Shown here: positions 25,322 to 34,000 of the stretch, piece after piece
Numbering within the stretch: position 1 is the first letter of the stretch
How the letters are laid out: every line of letters starts with the position of its first letter
Origin: Prauserella salsuginis
GTDB lineage: Bacteria > Actinomycetota > Actinomycetes > Mycobacteriales > Pseudonocardiaceae
Length of the DNA: 64,000 bases
Assembly (NCBI RefSeq): GCF_024648885.1
Contig: NZ_JANBBF010000011.1
Location: forward strand, 434,001-498,000
Direction of reading: 5' to 3'
Program-made: the position numbers and the translations under genes
Notes under the pieces: generated by a model
The model's database searches: none
The model's input: only the letters and a program-made list of their open reading frames with translations
What the model was told of the DNA's origin: nothing

Positions 25322-26644
25322 ATGTCCGACTCCGACGCAACGAAGCGCCGGCGCACCGTCTTCTGGGTGGTCGCCCTGTCCGCGATCTCCCTGGTCTTCG
25401 ACGGCTACGACCTGGTCGTGTACGGCACGGTCCTGCCCATCCTGCTCGACGACCCCAGCCATCTCGGCGCGATCAGCCCGCAGCAGGGCGGGGCGCTCGG
25501 CAGCTACGCCCTCATCGGCGTGCTGGTCGGCGCTCTCGCCGCCGGCACGTTCGGCGACCTCGTCGGCCGCCGCCGGATCATGCTGCTCAACCTCGCGTGG
25601 TTCTCACTGGGCATGGCGTTCACCGCCATGACGACCAGCGTCATGCTGTTCGGCATCGGCCGGTTCTTCACGGGCATCGGCGTGGGCGCACTCGTCGGTA
25701 CCGTCGGCGCGATCGTCGCCGAGTTCGCCCCGACCCACCAGCGCAACCGCCTCAACGCGATCGTCTACAGCGGTATCCCCGCCGGCGGCGTGCTCGCCTC
25801 CCTGCTGGCGCTGGCACTGACCGACGTCATCGGCTGGCGGGGTCTGTTCTGGATCGGCGCGGTGCCGATCGTCACCGTGCTGCCGCTCGCGCTGATGAAG
25901 CTGCCCGAATCGGCGCAGTGGCTTGCGTCGCGGGGCAGGCACGAACAGGCGCGAGCCGTGGCCGATCGCACCGGCATGCAGCTGCTCCCGGAGACCGGCT
26001 CCACCGGTGGGCGGGTCGGATTCCCCGCGCTGGCCACCCGCGCACTCGCGTGGCCGACCATGCTGCTCGGCACGATGAGCTTCGCCGGACTGCTGCTGAC
26101 CTACGGGCTCAACACGTGGCTGCCGGAGATCATGGGTGCCAGCGGCTACGGCGAGAGCTACTCGCTGGCGTTCCTGCTCGTGCTCAACGGCGGCGCGATC
26201 GTCGGCGGTCTGCTCGCCTCCGCGTGGGCGGACCGGACGGGCGCGAAACGCGTCGTCAGCACGACGTTCGTGCTGGCCGCGATCACGCTGGCGCTGCTGC
26301 CACTGGACCTGCCGCTGGTCGTGCTCCTGCTGGCCGTGGCCGTGGCGGGTACCGGCACGATCGGCACCCAGGTGCTCATCTACGGCCTCGTGTCGAACTA
26401 CTACCCGACGCGGGCCCGCGGCGCCGGTGTCGCGTGGTGCGCCGGATTCGGCAGGCTCGGCGGCATCGGCGGACCGGTCATCGGTGGTCTGCTCGTCGGT
26501 GCCGGTCTCGGTGGGATGGCGGCGTTCTACATCTTCGCCGGCATCGCTCTCCTCGCCGCGCTCGTGACGATGCTGGTTCCCCGTCCCGCCCACGAGACGG
26601 CGCACGAGGCCACGGCCCAGGTGGGCCAGCCCGAGCCGGTCTGA
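25322..26644 (+). CDS. benK: benzoate/aromatic acid:H+ symporter (MFS, AAHS family)
   Basis: This 440-residue transporter of 12 membrane segments belongs to the aromatic acid:H+ symporter branch. The diagnostic N-terminal DGYDLVVYGTVLP in helix 1 contains the transport-critical Asp pair. GDLVGRRRIM is the loop 2-3 motif, and LPESAQWL ends helix 6. The location after the ben genes makes benzoate the likely substrate. The start is ATG 25322, with GGGAG at 8 bp. It is flanked by hairpin terminators on both sides, so it may also be transcribed on its own. Confidence 0.88.
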   Translation: MSDSDATKRRRTVFWVVALSAISLVFDGYDLVVYGTVLPILLDDPSHLGAISPQQGGALGSYALIGVLVGALAAGTFGDLVGRRRIMLLNLAWFSLGMAFTAMTTSVMLFGIGRFFTGIGVGALVGTVGAIVAEFAPTHQRNRLNAIVYSGIPAGGVLASLLALALTDVIGWRGLFWIGAVPIVTVLPLALMKLPESAQWLASRGRHEQARAVADRTGMQLLPETGSTGGRVGFPALATRALAWPTMLLGTMSFAGLLLTYGLNTWLPEIMGASGYGESYSLAFLLVLNGGAIVGGLLASAWADRTGAKRVVSTTFVLAAITLALLPLDLPLVVLLLAVAVAGTGTIGTQVLIYGLVSNYYPTRARGAGVAWCAGFGRLGGIGGPVIGGLLVGAGLGGMAAFYIFAGIALLAALVTMLVPRPAHETAHEATAQVGQPEPV

Positions 26645-26656
26645 GGGCGCAGCGAC

Positions 26657-26692
26657 CTGCGAGGCCGCGGCGGTCCGGCCGCGGCCTCGCAG
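26657..26692 (+). terminator. hairpin after benK
   Basis: CTGCGAGGCCGCGGC (26657-26671) and GCCGCGGCCTCGCAG (26678-26692) form a perfect 15-bp stem with a 6-nt loop. Confidence 0.8.
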
Positions 26693-26730
26693 CGTTGCGG
26701 AGATGGTCCGGCGTGACGGGTGGTGGTTCC

Positions 26731-26880
26731 GTGTCCAGAGGCGCCGTATCCAGGGGCGCTGTTTCCAGCGGCGCCGTATCCAGAGGTGCTGTGTCCAGGG
26801 GCGCCGCCTCCCACAGCGCTGTGTTCGATGGTGCCGTGGCCGGGGGAGCGGCGGCCCGTGACGCCGCGTCGCGGGGCGTA
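26731..26880 (+). repeat. 15-bp tandem array upstream of the LAL regulator
   Basis: Ten consecutive 15-mers of the type GTGTCCAGGGGCGCC, the first five nearly identical and the rest increasingly diverged. The array is in frame with the regulator that follows and would read V-S-R-G-A repeats if translated. Confidence 0.8.
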
Positions 26881-26931
26881 CGGCGGCGCGGAGCACCGGA
26901 TCGGCGAACCGGTGCCGGGCCTTCCGGGCGA

Positions 26932-26937
26932 TACAGT
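26932..26937 (+). promoter_or_regulatory. -10 box for a leaderless LAL regulator transcript
   Basis: TACAGT ends 6 nt before the GTG at 26944, the usual spacing for a leaderless actinobacterial mRNA. Confidence 0.5.
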
Positions 26938-26943
26938 GCGAGC

Positions 26944-29712
26944 GTGAGCGACGAGGCCGCAGCCCTGATCGGCAGGGACCGCGCGCTGAGCACCCTCGAA
27001 CGGGCTCTCGGCAGGGCCGCCGCGGCCGAACCCGGATTCGCGGTCGTCACCGGCGGTGCGGGTACCGGCAAGACGGCCCTGCTCGCGGCGCTCGCCGCCC
27101 GGCACACGGGACCGGTGCACCGCGCTGCGGGCGTGTCGTGGGAGACGGAACGCGCGTTCGGCGTCGCCGGCCAGCTCGTCCGCGGCCTCGGCAGCCCTTC
27201 CGGCATTCCCGACGTGGCCGCCCGCATCGCAGCACTCGCCGACCCCGACCCCGATGCCGGTGATGCCCGGCGTCCCGGAACCGTGGCCGGCGAGCCGGGA
27301 CGTGACGACCCGATCGCAGGCGGGAACCCCGGCGAGGACGGTCCCGCGACGCTGCTGCTCGTCGACGACGCGCAGTGGGCCGACGAGGAGTCCCTGCGGG
27401 CACTGGTCTCCGCGGTGCGGTACCACTCGACGGCGAGGCTGCTGGTGGTCGCCGCGACGCGCACCACCGACCGGGACGTGCTGCGCCAGGCGACGACGAC
27501 GGTCGTGCACCTGCCCGCTCTCGACGTCCGCGAGGTGGCCGATCTCGCCGCGGCTCACGGCATCGTGCTGTCACGGGCCATGGCCGAACAGCTGGCCCGG
27601 CACACGTCCGGCGTCCCGGCGCACGTCGTCGAGCTGCTCACGGAGGTGCCGGCGGACACGTGGCGCCGTTTCGACCCGCACCTGCCCGCACCCGCCGCGG
27701 TCGTCCGGCGCGTGGCCGCCGCTCGGGAGCGCTGTTCCGCGGAGGCCCGCAGGCTCATCGACGCCGCGGCGGTGCTCGGACAGGGCGCCGCGGTCCGTGA
27801 CGTCGCGCTGCTGGCGGGGCTCGGCGACGGCCCGGGTGGCCTGCTCGACGTCGCCGACGAGGCCTGTGCCAGTGGTCTCGTGCGCACCGGGCCGCGCGGA
27901 CTCACCGAGCTCGGTCCCGCCGACCCCATGGTGCGTGCGGCCGTGCTGGCGACGCTGGGGCACGCGGCGGCAGCGGAGCTGCGCACGCGGGCCGCCGAGC
28001 TCGTCGACGATCCGGTGCAGCAGACGCGGTTGCTCGTCGCGGCCACGCCCGTTCCCGACGCGGCGCTCGCCGACAGGCTCGACGCGCTGGCCGCCGACCA
28101 CGCCGAGGAAGGCGCGTGGGGTGTCGCCGCGTCCCTGCTGAGCGACGCGGGCAGGCTCACCGAGGACCGACTCGTCCGCGAACGCCGTATGACACGTGCC
28201 GTCGACGCGCTGATCGGGGCGGGGGACGCCCTGGGAGCGGGCGCGCTCGTCCCCGAGGTCGAGGGGCTGCGGGAGACCCCGCTGCGCAACGCCGTGCTGG
28301 GGTATCTCGCCGTCGTGCGGGGCAGGCCGGCCGAGGCACAGGCGCGGCTCGACCGGGCGTGGCGCCTCGTCAACTCCGACCGCGAACCGGGCGTCGCCGC
28401 GGTGATCGCCCAGCGATACGTGCTGCACTGCCTGTGCCGGTGCCACGCCGAGGACCTCGTGACCTGGGCCGACCGGGCGATCGCCTTGGCGGGCGAGCAC
28501 GATCCGACCACGGTGGAGGCGGCGGCCATCCGAGGTCTCGGCCTCGCGGGAACCGGCCGGGGCGACGAGGCGGCCGCGGCCTACTCCGAGCTGGCCGACC
28601 TCGTGCCCTCGGGAGCGCAGTGGCAGCGGATCGTGATGGGACGCGGTTGGCTGGGGCTCGGCCGCGACGCGCTCGACGACGCGCGAACCGACCTGGAACT
28701 CGGCGTCCCGACGACCGTCCTGGGCGGGTCGACCCGCGTGTCGTTGTGGGCGCGCGGGTGGCTGGCGCGGACGCAGTTCCTCACCGGTGAGTGGGACGAG
28801 GCGCTGCGCACGGTGCACGCCGCGCAGGACGTGCTCGACCGCAGCGGTATCGCCGTCACCGGGCCGCTGCTGCACTGGTCGGCGGTCGCCGTGCACGCGC
28901 TGCGTGGTGAATGGGATGCCGTCGAGGCGATGATGCAGCGCGTCGACGCCGGGCCGCGCGATTACGAGATCATGCAGGTGCCCTCATACCTGGCGCACGC
29001 ACTGGTGGCCGAGGTGAAGGCCGACCCCGCGGGCGTGCTGCGGGCGTTGCGGCCGTTGACGAAGCCGTGGGCGCGCAGTTCGGTCGACGACGAACCGGGC
29101 CGCTGGCCGTGGGCCGACATGTACGCGCACGCGCTCGTCGCCGCGGGCCGCGTCGACGAGGCCGACACGTTCCTCCTCCCGCACGAACAGCGTGCGGCGG
29201 AACGCGGGCCCGCATCGGCGCGGGCCCGGCTGCGCGCTGCCCGCGGCAGGATCGCCGCCGCCCGCGGCGACCTCGGCGCGGCGCGCACCGCGTTGGGCGA
29301 AGCCCTCGAACTGCTCGAAGGACTGCCCCTGCGCTACGACCGCGCCCGCACCGAATTCGTCCACGGCCAGGTGCTGCGGCGGGCGGGCAAACGCAAGGAG
29401 GCCGACGAGGCGTTCACGGCGGCCCGCGAGGTGTTCGCCGCGCTCGGTGCGGTGACCTACGTCGAGCGCTGCGACCGCGAGACCAAGGCGGGCGGCGTGC
29501 GCGCGCCGCGCACCGAGCGGGACCCCGGTGAGCTGACCCCGCAGGAACAGGCCGTCTCACGGCTCGTGGCGCAGGGCATGACCAACCGGGAGGTGGCCGC
29601 CGAGCTGTATCTGTCGACGAAGACGGTGCAGTTCCACCTCACTCGCGTGTACGGCAAGCTCGGAGTCCGCTCCCGGTCGGAACTGGCCGCCCGGCTCGGC
29701 GGCACGGAGTGA
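26944..29712 (+). CDS. LAL-type (AAA ATPase plus LuxR HTH) transcriptional regulator
   Basis: This 922-residue regulator begins with a STAND/AAA module: LIGRDRALSTLERAL, Walker A GGAGTGKTALL (about residue 37-47) and Walker B LLLVDDAQWADEES. A long TPR-like helical region follows, then a C-terminal LuxR helix-turn-helix, LTPQEQAVSRLVAQGMTNREV to the SELAARLG end. LAL proteins activate neighbouring operons in response to ligands, so control of the ben genes is plausible. GTG 26944 follows a correctly spaced TACAGT. An alternative in-frame GTG at 26713, with GGAG upstream, would add 77 residues made of pentapeptide repeats. Confidence 0.9.
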   Translation: MSDEAAALIGRDRALSTLERALGRAAAAEPGFAVVTGGAGTGKTALLAALAARHTGPVHRAAGVSWETERAFGVAGQLVRGLGSPSGIPDVAARIAALADPDPDAGDARRPGTVAGEPGRDDPIAGGNPGEDGPATLLLVDDAQWADEESLRALVSAVRYHSTARLLVVAATRTTDRDVLRQATTTVVHLPALDVREVADLAAAHGIVLSRAMAEQLARHTSGVPAHVVELLTEVPADTWRRFDPHLPAPAAVVRRVAAARERCSAEARRLIDAAAVLGQGAAVRDVALLAGLGDGPGGLLDVADEACASGLVRTGPRGLTELGPADPMVRAAVLATLGHAAAAELRTRAAELVDDPVQQTRLLVAATPVPDAALADRLDALAADHAEEGAWGVAASLLSDAGRLTEDRLVRERRMTRAVDALIGAGDALGAGALVPEVEGLRETPLRNAVLGYLAVVRGRPAEAQARLDRAWRLVNSDREPGVAAVIAQRYVLHCLCRCHAEDLVTWADRAIALAGEHDPTTVEAAAIRGLGLAGTGRGDEAAAAYSELADLVPSGAQWQRIVMGRGWLGLGRDALDDARTDLELGVPTTVLGGSTRVSLWARGWLARTQFLTGEWDEALRTVHAAQDVLDRSGIAVTGPLLHWSAVAVHALRGEWDAVEAMMQRVDAGPRDYEIMQVPSYLAHALVAEVKADPAGVLRALRPLTKPWARSSVDDEPGRWPWADMYAHALVAAGRVDEADTFLLPHEQRAAERGPASARARLRAARGRIAAARGDLGAARTALGEALELLEGLPLRYDRARTEFVHGQVLRRAGKRKEADEAFTAAREVFAALGAVTYVERCDRETKAGGVRAPRTERDPGELTPQEQAVSRLVAQGMTNREVAAELYLSTKTVQFHLTRVYGKLGVRSRSELAARLGGTE

Positions 29713-29985
29713 CCGGCCTGCGCGGCGAAGGCCATCGATGTAGCCACGCAGCGCGGTGCTCTCCCTGCGCCGTTCTTCCGTGTGGCGTCCTCACCCCAGG
29801 CAGACGTTCGCTGCCCGGCGTGGTGACCGCCGCGCAAGCAGCGTTGTGACCGCAGGGCAGTGTTGTTCAGCGCAGCGCAGTGTTGCCGGCGCAGCGCAGT
29901 GTTTGTCGGCGCGGGGCAGTGTTGCCGGCGCGGCGCAGTGACCGCCGTGCAGTGCACGCAGTGTTGTCGGCGCGGGGCGGCGTCG
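29713..29985. other. 273-bp gap holding a degenerate 19-21-bp tandem array
   Basis: No gene is seen. From about 29858 to 29980 the motif GCAGTGTTGCCGGCGCGGC and close variants recur about five to six times. On the minus strand the core reads GGCAACACTGC, which resembles the CAACACGG core of the array at 50299. Confidence 0.65.
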
Positions 29986-30321
29986 TCAGCGCAGGGCGAC
30001 GGTCAGCAGCACGACGGTGTCGGTGAGGGCGTCCAGGCTGTGCCGTTCGGGCGGCACCGGCAGGAGGTCGCCGGCCTCGACGGACCATTCGCGGTCGGCG
30101 GTGTGCAACCGGGCGCGGCCGACGAGGACCTGCAGCGTCGCGGCCGGTGGTGCGTCGTGCTTGCCCAGTTGCGCGCCCTCGGCCAGCGCGATGACCGTTG
30201 CCCGCTGGGACGGGCCGGAGGCGATGGTCCGGGCAGCGCGCCGGGAATCGTGCTCGCGTGCGGTGCCGAGCAGCTCGTGGGCCAGGTCGGTGAGCGGGGT
30301 CTGCTCTTGAGTGGTGGTCAT
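29986..30321 (-). CDS. cupin-domain protein
   Basis: This 111-residue single cupin fits the two cupin boxes: G-x5-H-x3-P in LGKHDAPPAATLQVLVGRA and G-D-x-L-x-V-P-x3-H in AGDLLPVPPERH. Only some of the usual metal ligands are present, so it could be a binding rather than catalytic cupin. Proteins of this type in actinomycetes are often linked to LuxR or stress functions, but no role is evident here. The ATG overlaps the stop of the 25-codon ORF upstream (ATGA), suggesting translational coupling. Confidence 0.8.
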   Translation of the reverse strand: MTTTQEQTPLTDLAHELLGTAREHDSRRAARTIASGPSQRATVIALAEGAQLGKHDAPPAATLQVLVGRARLHTADREWSVEAGDLLPVPPERHSLDALTDTVVLLTVALR

Positions 30322-30395
30322 GTCGCCGGCCTCCGCCTACGCGCGGCCGTCACCGCGTCGATCGTGGGCTTGCCGTCCGAGCGCTTGTTCGCCAT
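30318..30395 (-). CDS. possible 25-residue small protein upstream of the cupin gene
   Basis: An ATG at 30395 with GGAGG nine bases upstream opens a 25-codon frame that starts MANKRSDGKP and ends in an Arg-rich RRRRPAT. Its TGA overlaps the cupin ATG (ATGA). The good ribosome site and coupling argue for translation, either as a real small protein or as a leader for the cupin. There is no family match that I recognise. Confidence 0.45.
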   Translation of the reverse strand: MANKRSDGKPTIDAVTAARRRRPAT

Positions 30396-30773
30396 GTCCC
30401 GCCGCCTCCGTACGAGTCAGGTGGTCCGACGACCTCACCCGGTCATTGTCGGTCGAGTGCCGCCCCGACGCCACGTGGCGAGGGCAGAGCTGGTCTCGCC
30501 GCTCGGACGAGACCGCCCGCATCGCTCGCGTGCCGTGTCCGCTGATCGGTTCCGCGATCCGGGGGAGCCGACGACTCGCACGTGGCCTCGTGCGTGATCC
30601 GTCGAGCGCAGCGACAGGACCCGACACGACGGTGACAACGACGACGGTGACAACGCGGGACACGCGCGCGGACGCAGCCGCGCGGCGGCGCGTCCATGAG
30701 GGTGCGCCGATGAGGAGGAGTGGTCGCCGGCCGACGTCACTCCGGGTGCGTCATGCCGGCCGCGGGGTCCTGC
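30396..30773. other. 378-bp region without a recognised gene
   Basis: The open frames here on both strands have no recognisable domain, no good start context and atypical composition. It should contain the promoter of the minus-strand cupin unit. A direct repeat ACGGTGACAACG occurs twice near 30630-30655. Nothing else stands out. Confidence 0.5.
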
Positions 30774-31055
30774 TCAGTTCCGGCGCCAGGCCGTGCGGCG
30801 GCGCTTGAGGTCGTAGACCAGACCGAGAGCGATGGCGATGGCCGTGCCGACCAGCCAGACGTTCTCGGTGTTGTTCTCGTGGTTGCCGATCAGCATGATC
30901 AGCAGCGCGAACACGGTGAACCAGCCGGCGCCCTGCGTGGCCTTGGGGAACCCGCCGTGCCAGCCCCACTCGGCGGACGGCTCCTCGTGGGGGTCGACCC
31001 CGTTCGAGTAACTCACCTCGTTGTCGGTGCGCTTCTCGACCGCGTTGCCAGCCAC
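30774..31055 (-). CDS. DUF2631 membrane protein
   Basis: This 93-residue actinobacterial protein has a polar N-terminal half with HEEPSAEWGWHG, the DUF2631 hallmark, and two hydrophobic segments, GWFTVFALLIMLIGNH and VWLVGTAIAIALGLVYDL (about residues 45-83), ending in basic residues. The function is unknown. GTG 31055 is preceded by GAGGAG at 7 bp. It is divergent from dxr, the same neighbourhood as in mycobacteria. Confidence 0.85.
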   Translation of the reverse strand: MAGNAVEKRTDNEVSYSNGVDPHEEPSAEWGWHGGFPKATQGAGWFTVFALLIMLIGNHENNTENVWLVGTAIAIALGLVYDLKRRRTAWRRN

Positions 31056-31148
31056 GTTCGCTCCTCACGTGCTCGGACTCGTGCTCGTCAGGCATGATCC
31101 CACATGCCTGCCGTCACGCCGCGGTCAGGAGTCCGAGAGAATGGCCAC

Positions 31149-32369
31149 GTGACCTACCCACGCAGCGTCCTCGTCCTCGGTTCCACCGGGTCGATCGGCA
31201 CCCAGGCACTCGACATCGCCGGGCGCAATCCGCAGCTGTTCCGGGTGGCCGGCATCGCCGCGGGCGGCTCCGATCCGAAGGTGCTGGCCGCGCAGGCCAT
31301 CGAACACGGCGTGAACTCGGTGGCGATCACGCGGGCCACGTCCGTCGAAGATCTGCAGCTCGCGCTGTACGCCGAGGCGCAGCGGCGCGGTTACGCCCGC
31401 GGCGAGTTCGCGCTGCCGCGGATCTTCGCGGGCGCCGACGCCGTGACCGAGCTCATCGACGCCGAGCGGGTCGACGTCGTGCTCAACGGTCTGCCCGGCT
31501 CGCAGGGGCTGCGGCCGACGCTCGCCGCCATCGACACGGGCGCCTCGCTGGCGCTGGCCAACAAGGAGTCACTGATCGCGGGCGGTCCGCTCGTGCTCGG
31601 TGCCGCCGCCCCCGGGCAGCTCGTGCCCGTCGACTCCGAGCACTCGGCACTCGCGCAGGCCCTGCGCAGCGGGCGGGCCGACGAGGTCGACCGGCTCGTG
31701 CTCACCGCGTCCGGCGGCCCGTTCCGCGGGCGCAGCAGGGCGGAGATGGCCGACGTCACGGTCGACGACGCCATGGCGCATCCCACGTGGGCGATGGGCC
31801 CGCTCATCACGATCAACTCGGCGACGCTCGTCAACAAGGGGCTCGAACTGATCGAGGCGCACCTGCTGTTCGACATCCCGTGCGAGCGCATCGACGTGAC
31901 GGTGCACCCGCAGTCGATCGTGCACTCGATGGTCACGTTCACCGACGGTTCGACGATCGCCCAGGCCAGCCCGCCCGACATGCGCCTGCCCATCGCGCTG
32001 GCGCTGCACTGGCCGGACCGGGTGCCCGGCGCGGCCAGTCCCTGCAGGTGGGACACCGCTGCGCAGTGGACGTTCGAGCCGCTGGACGGCGAGGCGTTCC
32101 CCGCGGTGGAGCTGGCCCGCGAGGCCGGTGCCGCGGGCGGCTGCCTGCCGGCCGTGTTCAACGCCGCCAACGAGGAACTGGTGGGAGCCTTCCTGGCCGG
32201 CAACGCCGGTTTCACGTCCATCGTGGACACTGTGAGTGCGGTGGTCGCCGCAGCCGACGAATGGCGCCGCGAACCCGCGGGCGTCGACGACGTCTTCGCC
32301 GCAGAGGAGTGGGCACGTGCGCGTGCCCGCGAGGTCGGGGGACCGATGATCGGTAACGGAGGAAAGTAG
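31149..32369 (+). CDS. dxr: 1-deoxy-D-xylulose 5-phosphate reductoisomerase
   Basis: This second enzyme of the MEP isoprenoid pathway makes 2-C-methyl-D-erythritol 4-phosphate with NADPH. Of 406 residues, the nucleotide loop is [24 protein letters not shown] and VPVDSEHSA carry the metal-binding Asp/Glu region, and SGGPFRG and PTWAMGP are the substrate motifs. The GTG at 31149 starts just ahead of the first strand; upstream in-frame codons lack a ribosome site. It is followed by rip1 after 3 bp, and ispG, another MEP enzyme, lies a little further downstream. Confidence 0.95.
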   Translation: MTYPRSVLVLGSTGSIGTQALDIAGRNPQLFRVAGIAAGGSDPKVLAAQAIEHGVNSVAITRATSVEDLQLALYAEAQRRGYARGEFALPRIFAGADAVTELIDAERVDVVLNGLPGSQGLRPTLAAIDTGASLALANKESLIAGGPLVLGAAAPGQLVPVDSEHSALAQALRSGRADEVDRLVLTASGGPFRGRSRAEMADVTVDDAMAHPTWAMGPLITINSATLVNKGLELIEAHLLFDIPCERIDVTVHPQSIVHSMVTFTDGSTIAQASPPDMRLPIALALHWPDRVPGAASPCRWDTAAQWTFEPLDGEAFPAVELAREAGAAGGCLPAVFNAANEELVGAFLAGNAGFTSIVDTVSAVVAAADEWRREPAGVDDVFAAEEWARARAREVGGPMIGNGGK

Positions 32370-32372
32370 CGG

Positions 32373-33596
32373 GTGCTCGTCTACATCCTGGGGGTCGTGC
32401 TCTTCGCGCTCGGCATCTGCATCTCGGTGGCGTTGCACGAGGCGGGCCACATGATCGCCGCCAAGTCGTTCGGGATGAAGGTCCGGCGCTACTTCGTCGG
32501 CTTCGGCCCGACGGTGTTCTCGTTCCGCCGCGGCGAGACCGAGTACGGCCTGAAGTGGCTGCCCTTCGGCGGGTTCTGCGACATCGCCGGCATGACCGCG
32601 CTCGACGAGGTCACCGACGACGAGCGGCCACGCGCGATGTACCGGTTCAAGACGTGGAAGCGCACCGTCGTCATGGCCGCCGGGTCGTTCACCCACTTCG
32701 TGCTGGGCTTCGTCGTGCTGTACCTGATGGCGGTCACGATGGGCCTGCCGAACCTGTTCGGCACGCCGGAGATCTCGCAGGTCTCGTCGTGCGTCCAGGA
32801 CGCGCGCACCAACCAGCAGTACACGAACCCGACCTGTGAGCCGGGAGCGCCCGCACCCGCCCGCGACGGCGGCATCCGGCAGGGCGACGTGATCGTCTCC
32901 GTGAACGGGCAGGAGACCCCCACCTACAACGACGTCGTGGCCGAGGTACAGAACCTGTCCGGCCCCGCCGACTTCCGAGTCGAGCGTGGCGGCGAGGTCA
33001 TTCCGCTGACCGTCGACGTGGAGAAGGTCACACGGCCGGTCTCCGACCCGGAGAATCCCGAGGCCACCCGGCTCGTCGACATCGGGTCGATCGGCGTGAC
33101 GTTCACCAACCGCTGGGAGTACGGCGCCGCGGGCGCGGTCGGCGGCACGGCGGCGTTCACGGGCGACCTCGTGGTCGAGACGTGGAACCGGCTGCTCCAG
33201 CTGCCCGAGCGCGTGCCGGCGGTCGTCGAGTCGATCTTCGGCGCGGAACGGGACCCGAACACGCCGATCAGCGTCGTCGGGGCCAGCCGCATCGGCGGCG
33301 AGGCCGCTCAGGAAGGCCTGTGGGAGCTGTTCTTCTTCCTGCTGGCCAGCCTCAACTTCTTCGTCGGCATCTTCAACCTGCTGCCGTTGCTGCCGCTCGA
33401 CGGCGGTCACATCGCGGTGACCTGGTACGAGCGTGTCCGCGACTGGCTGCGCAAACTCCGTGGCAAGGCGGCGGCCGGGCCGGTGGACTACACGAAGCTC
33501 AACGCCGTGACGATGGTCATCGTCGTCATCGGCGGTGCGTTCGTGCTGCTGACCATCACCGCCGACGTGGTCAACCCGATCCGCATCACCGAATAG
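32373..33596 (+). CDS. rip1: site-2 intramembrane protease (RseP/Rip1 family)
   Basis: This 407-residue zinc metalloprotease cuts membrane-bound anti-sigma factors and other proteins within the bilayer. HEAGH at residues 22-26 in helix 1 and LLPLDGGH (about residue 340) supply the zinc site, and a PDZ domain lies between them (about residues 130-220, with GGIRQGDVIVSVNG). The start is GTG 32373, with GGAGGA upstream at about 10 bp overlapping the dxr end. It is co-transcribed with dxr. A 50-70-bp copy of its 3' end occurs just before ispG. Confidence 0.93.
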   Translation: MLVYILGVVLFALGICISVALHEAGHMIAAKSFGMKVRRYFVGFGPTVFSFRRGETEYGLKWLPFGGFCDIAGMTALDEVTDDERPRAMYRFKTWKRTVVMAAGSFTHFVLGFVVLYLMAVTMGLPNLFGTPEISQVSSCVQDARTNQQYTNPTCEPGAPAPARDGGIRQGDVIVSVNGQETPTYNDVVAEVQNLSGPADFRVERGGEVIPLTVDVEKVTRPVSDPENPEATRLVDIGSIGVTFTNRWEYGAAGAVGGTAAFTGDLVVETWNRLLQLPERVPAVVESIFGAERDPNTPISVVGASRIGGEAAQEGLWELFFFLLASLNFFVGIFNLLPLLPLDGGHIAVTWYERVRDWLRKLRGKAAAGPVDYTKLNAVTMVIVVIGGAFVLLTITADVVNPIRITE

Positions 33597-33618
33597 GTCC
33601 GTCCGGGCGCATCGTCGC

Positions 33619-33730
33619 CTGTGCCCCGAAGATGACCTTCGGGGCACGAGCACGGCCACGCGTGGGCGTGTCCGTGAGGGCCGGTGGCCGGGCCGACGGG
33701 AAGGCGCCACTGATCTTCCCGTGATCATGG
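33619..33730 (+). repeat. intergenic repeat, copy A, with terminator-like hairpin
   Basis: This segment is closely matched, in inverted orientation, by 46988-47095. It begins with a perfect 10-bp hairpin, GTGCCCCGAA (33621-33630) with TTCGGGGCAC (33638-33647), and runs through GGGCGTGTCCGTGAGGG and GTGGCCGGGCCGACGGGA to TGATCATG. It probably ends rip1 transcription. Confidence 0.75.
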
Positions 33731-33872
33731 TCGCTCGGTTGGGGTTGCCGAGGCGGGATGAACCGGCGCGGGCGCGCGCGGGCCGACTGCACGCGGCCCG
33801 CCGGGTTCGCGTGCCGGGCGGGCCGCGAACCGGCGGGGCACGGCGTCATGGTGTGCCCCGCGGCAGAGGTTA

Positions 33873-33939
33873 CGGCCGGGCGGGGACCACACGAAGCTCG
33901 ACGCCGTGACGATGGTCATTGTCGTCATCGGCGGCGCGT
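33873..33939 (+). pseudogene. duplicated fragment of the rip1 3' end
   Basis: 33890-33939 matches 33491-33540 inside rip1 with only three or four mismatches, and weaker similarity extends about 17 bp to the left. It encodes the sequence around [14 protein letters not shown] but has no start, no membrane context and no continuation, so it is a scrap left by a local duplication. Confidence 0.8.
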
Positions 33940-34000
33940 GGCCGATTCGCGCGCGAGTATCGTGGGAGCGAACGCGTTCGCCGACTTTGCAGAGGAATCG

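Larger units (their letters stand above)
33597..34000. other. 404-bp rip1-ispG gap: intergenic repeat plus duplicated rip1 tail
   Basis: There is no gene. It contains a hairpin-bearing intergenic repeat (33619-33730), a GC-rich palindromic stretch (about 33780-33860), and a near copy of the rip1 3' end (33873-33939). It then holds the leader of ispG, with AGAGGAA before ATG 34001. Confidence 0.75.

Noticed and set aside
24175-26943. Extension of the LAL regulator frame by more than 900 codons upstream
   Set aside because: It runs through the BenC-BenD fusion and benK in another frame. Only the last 77 codons, from GTG 26713, are worth considering.
31569-33728. 719-codon minus-strand frame over dxr and rip1
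   Set aside because: It is antisense to two housekeeping genes with intact motifs and has no similarity that I recognise.
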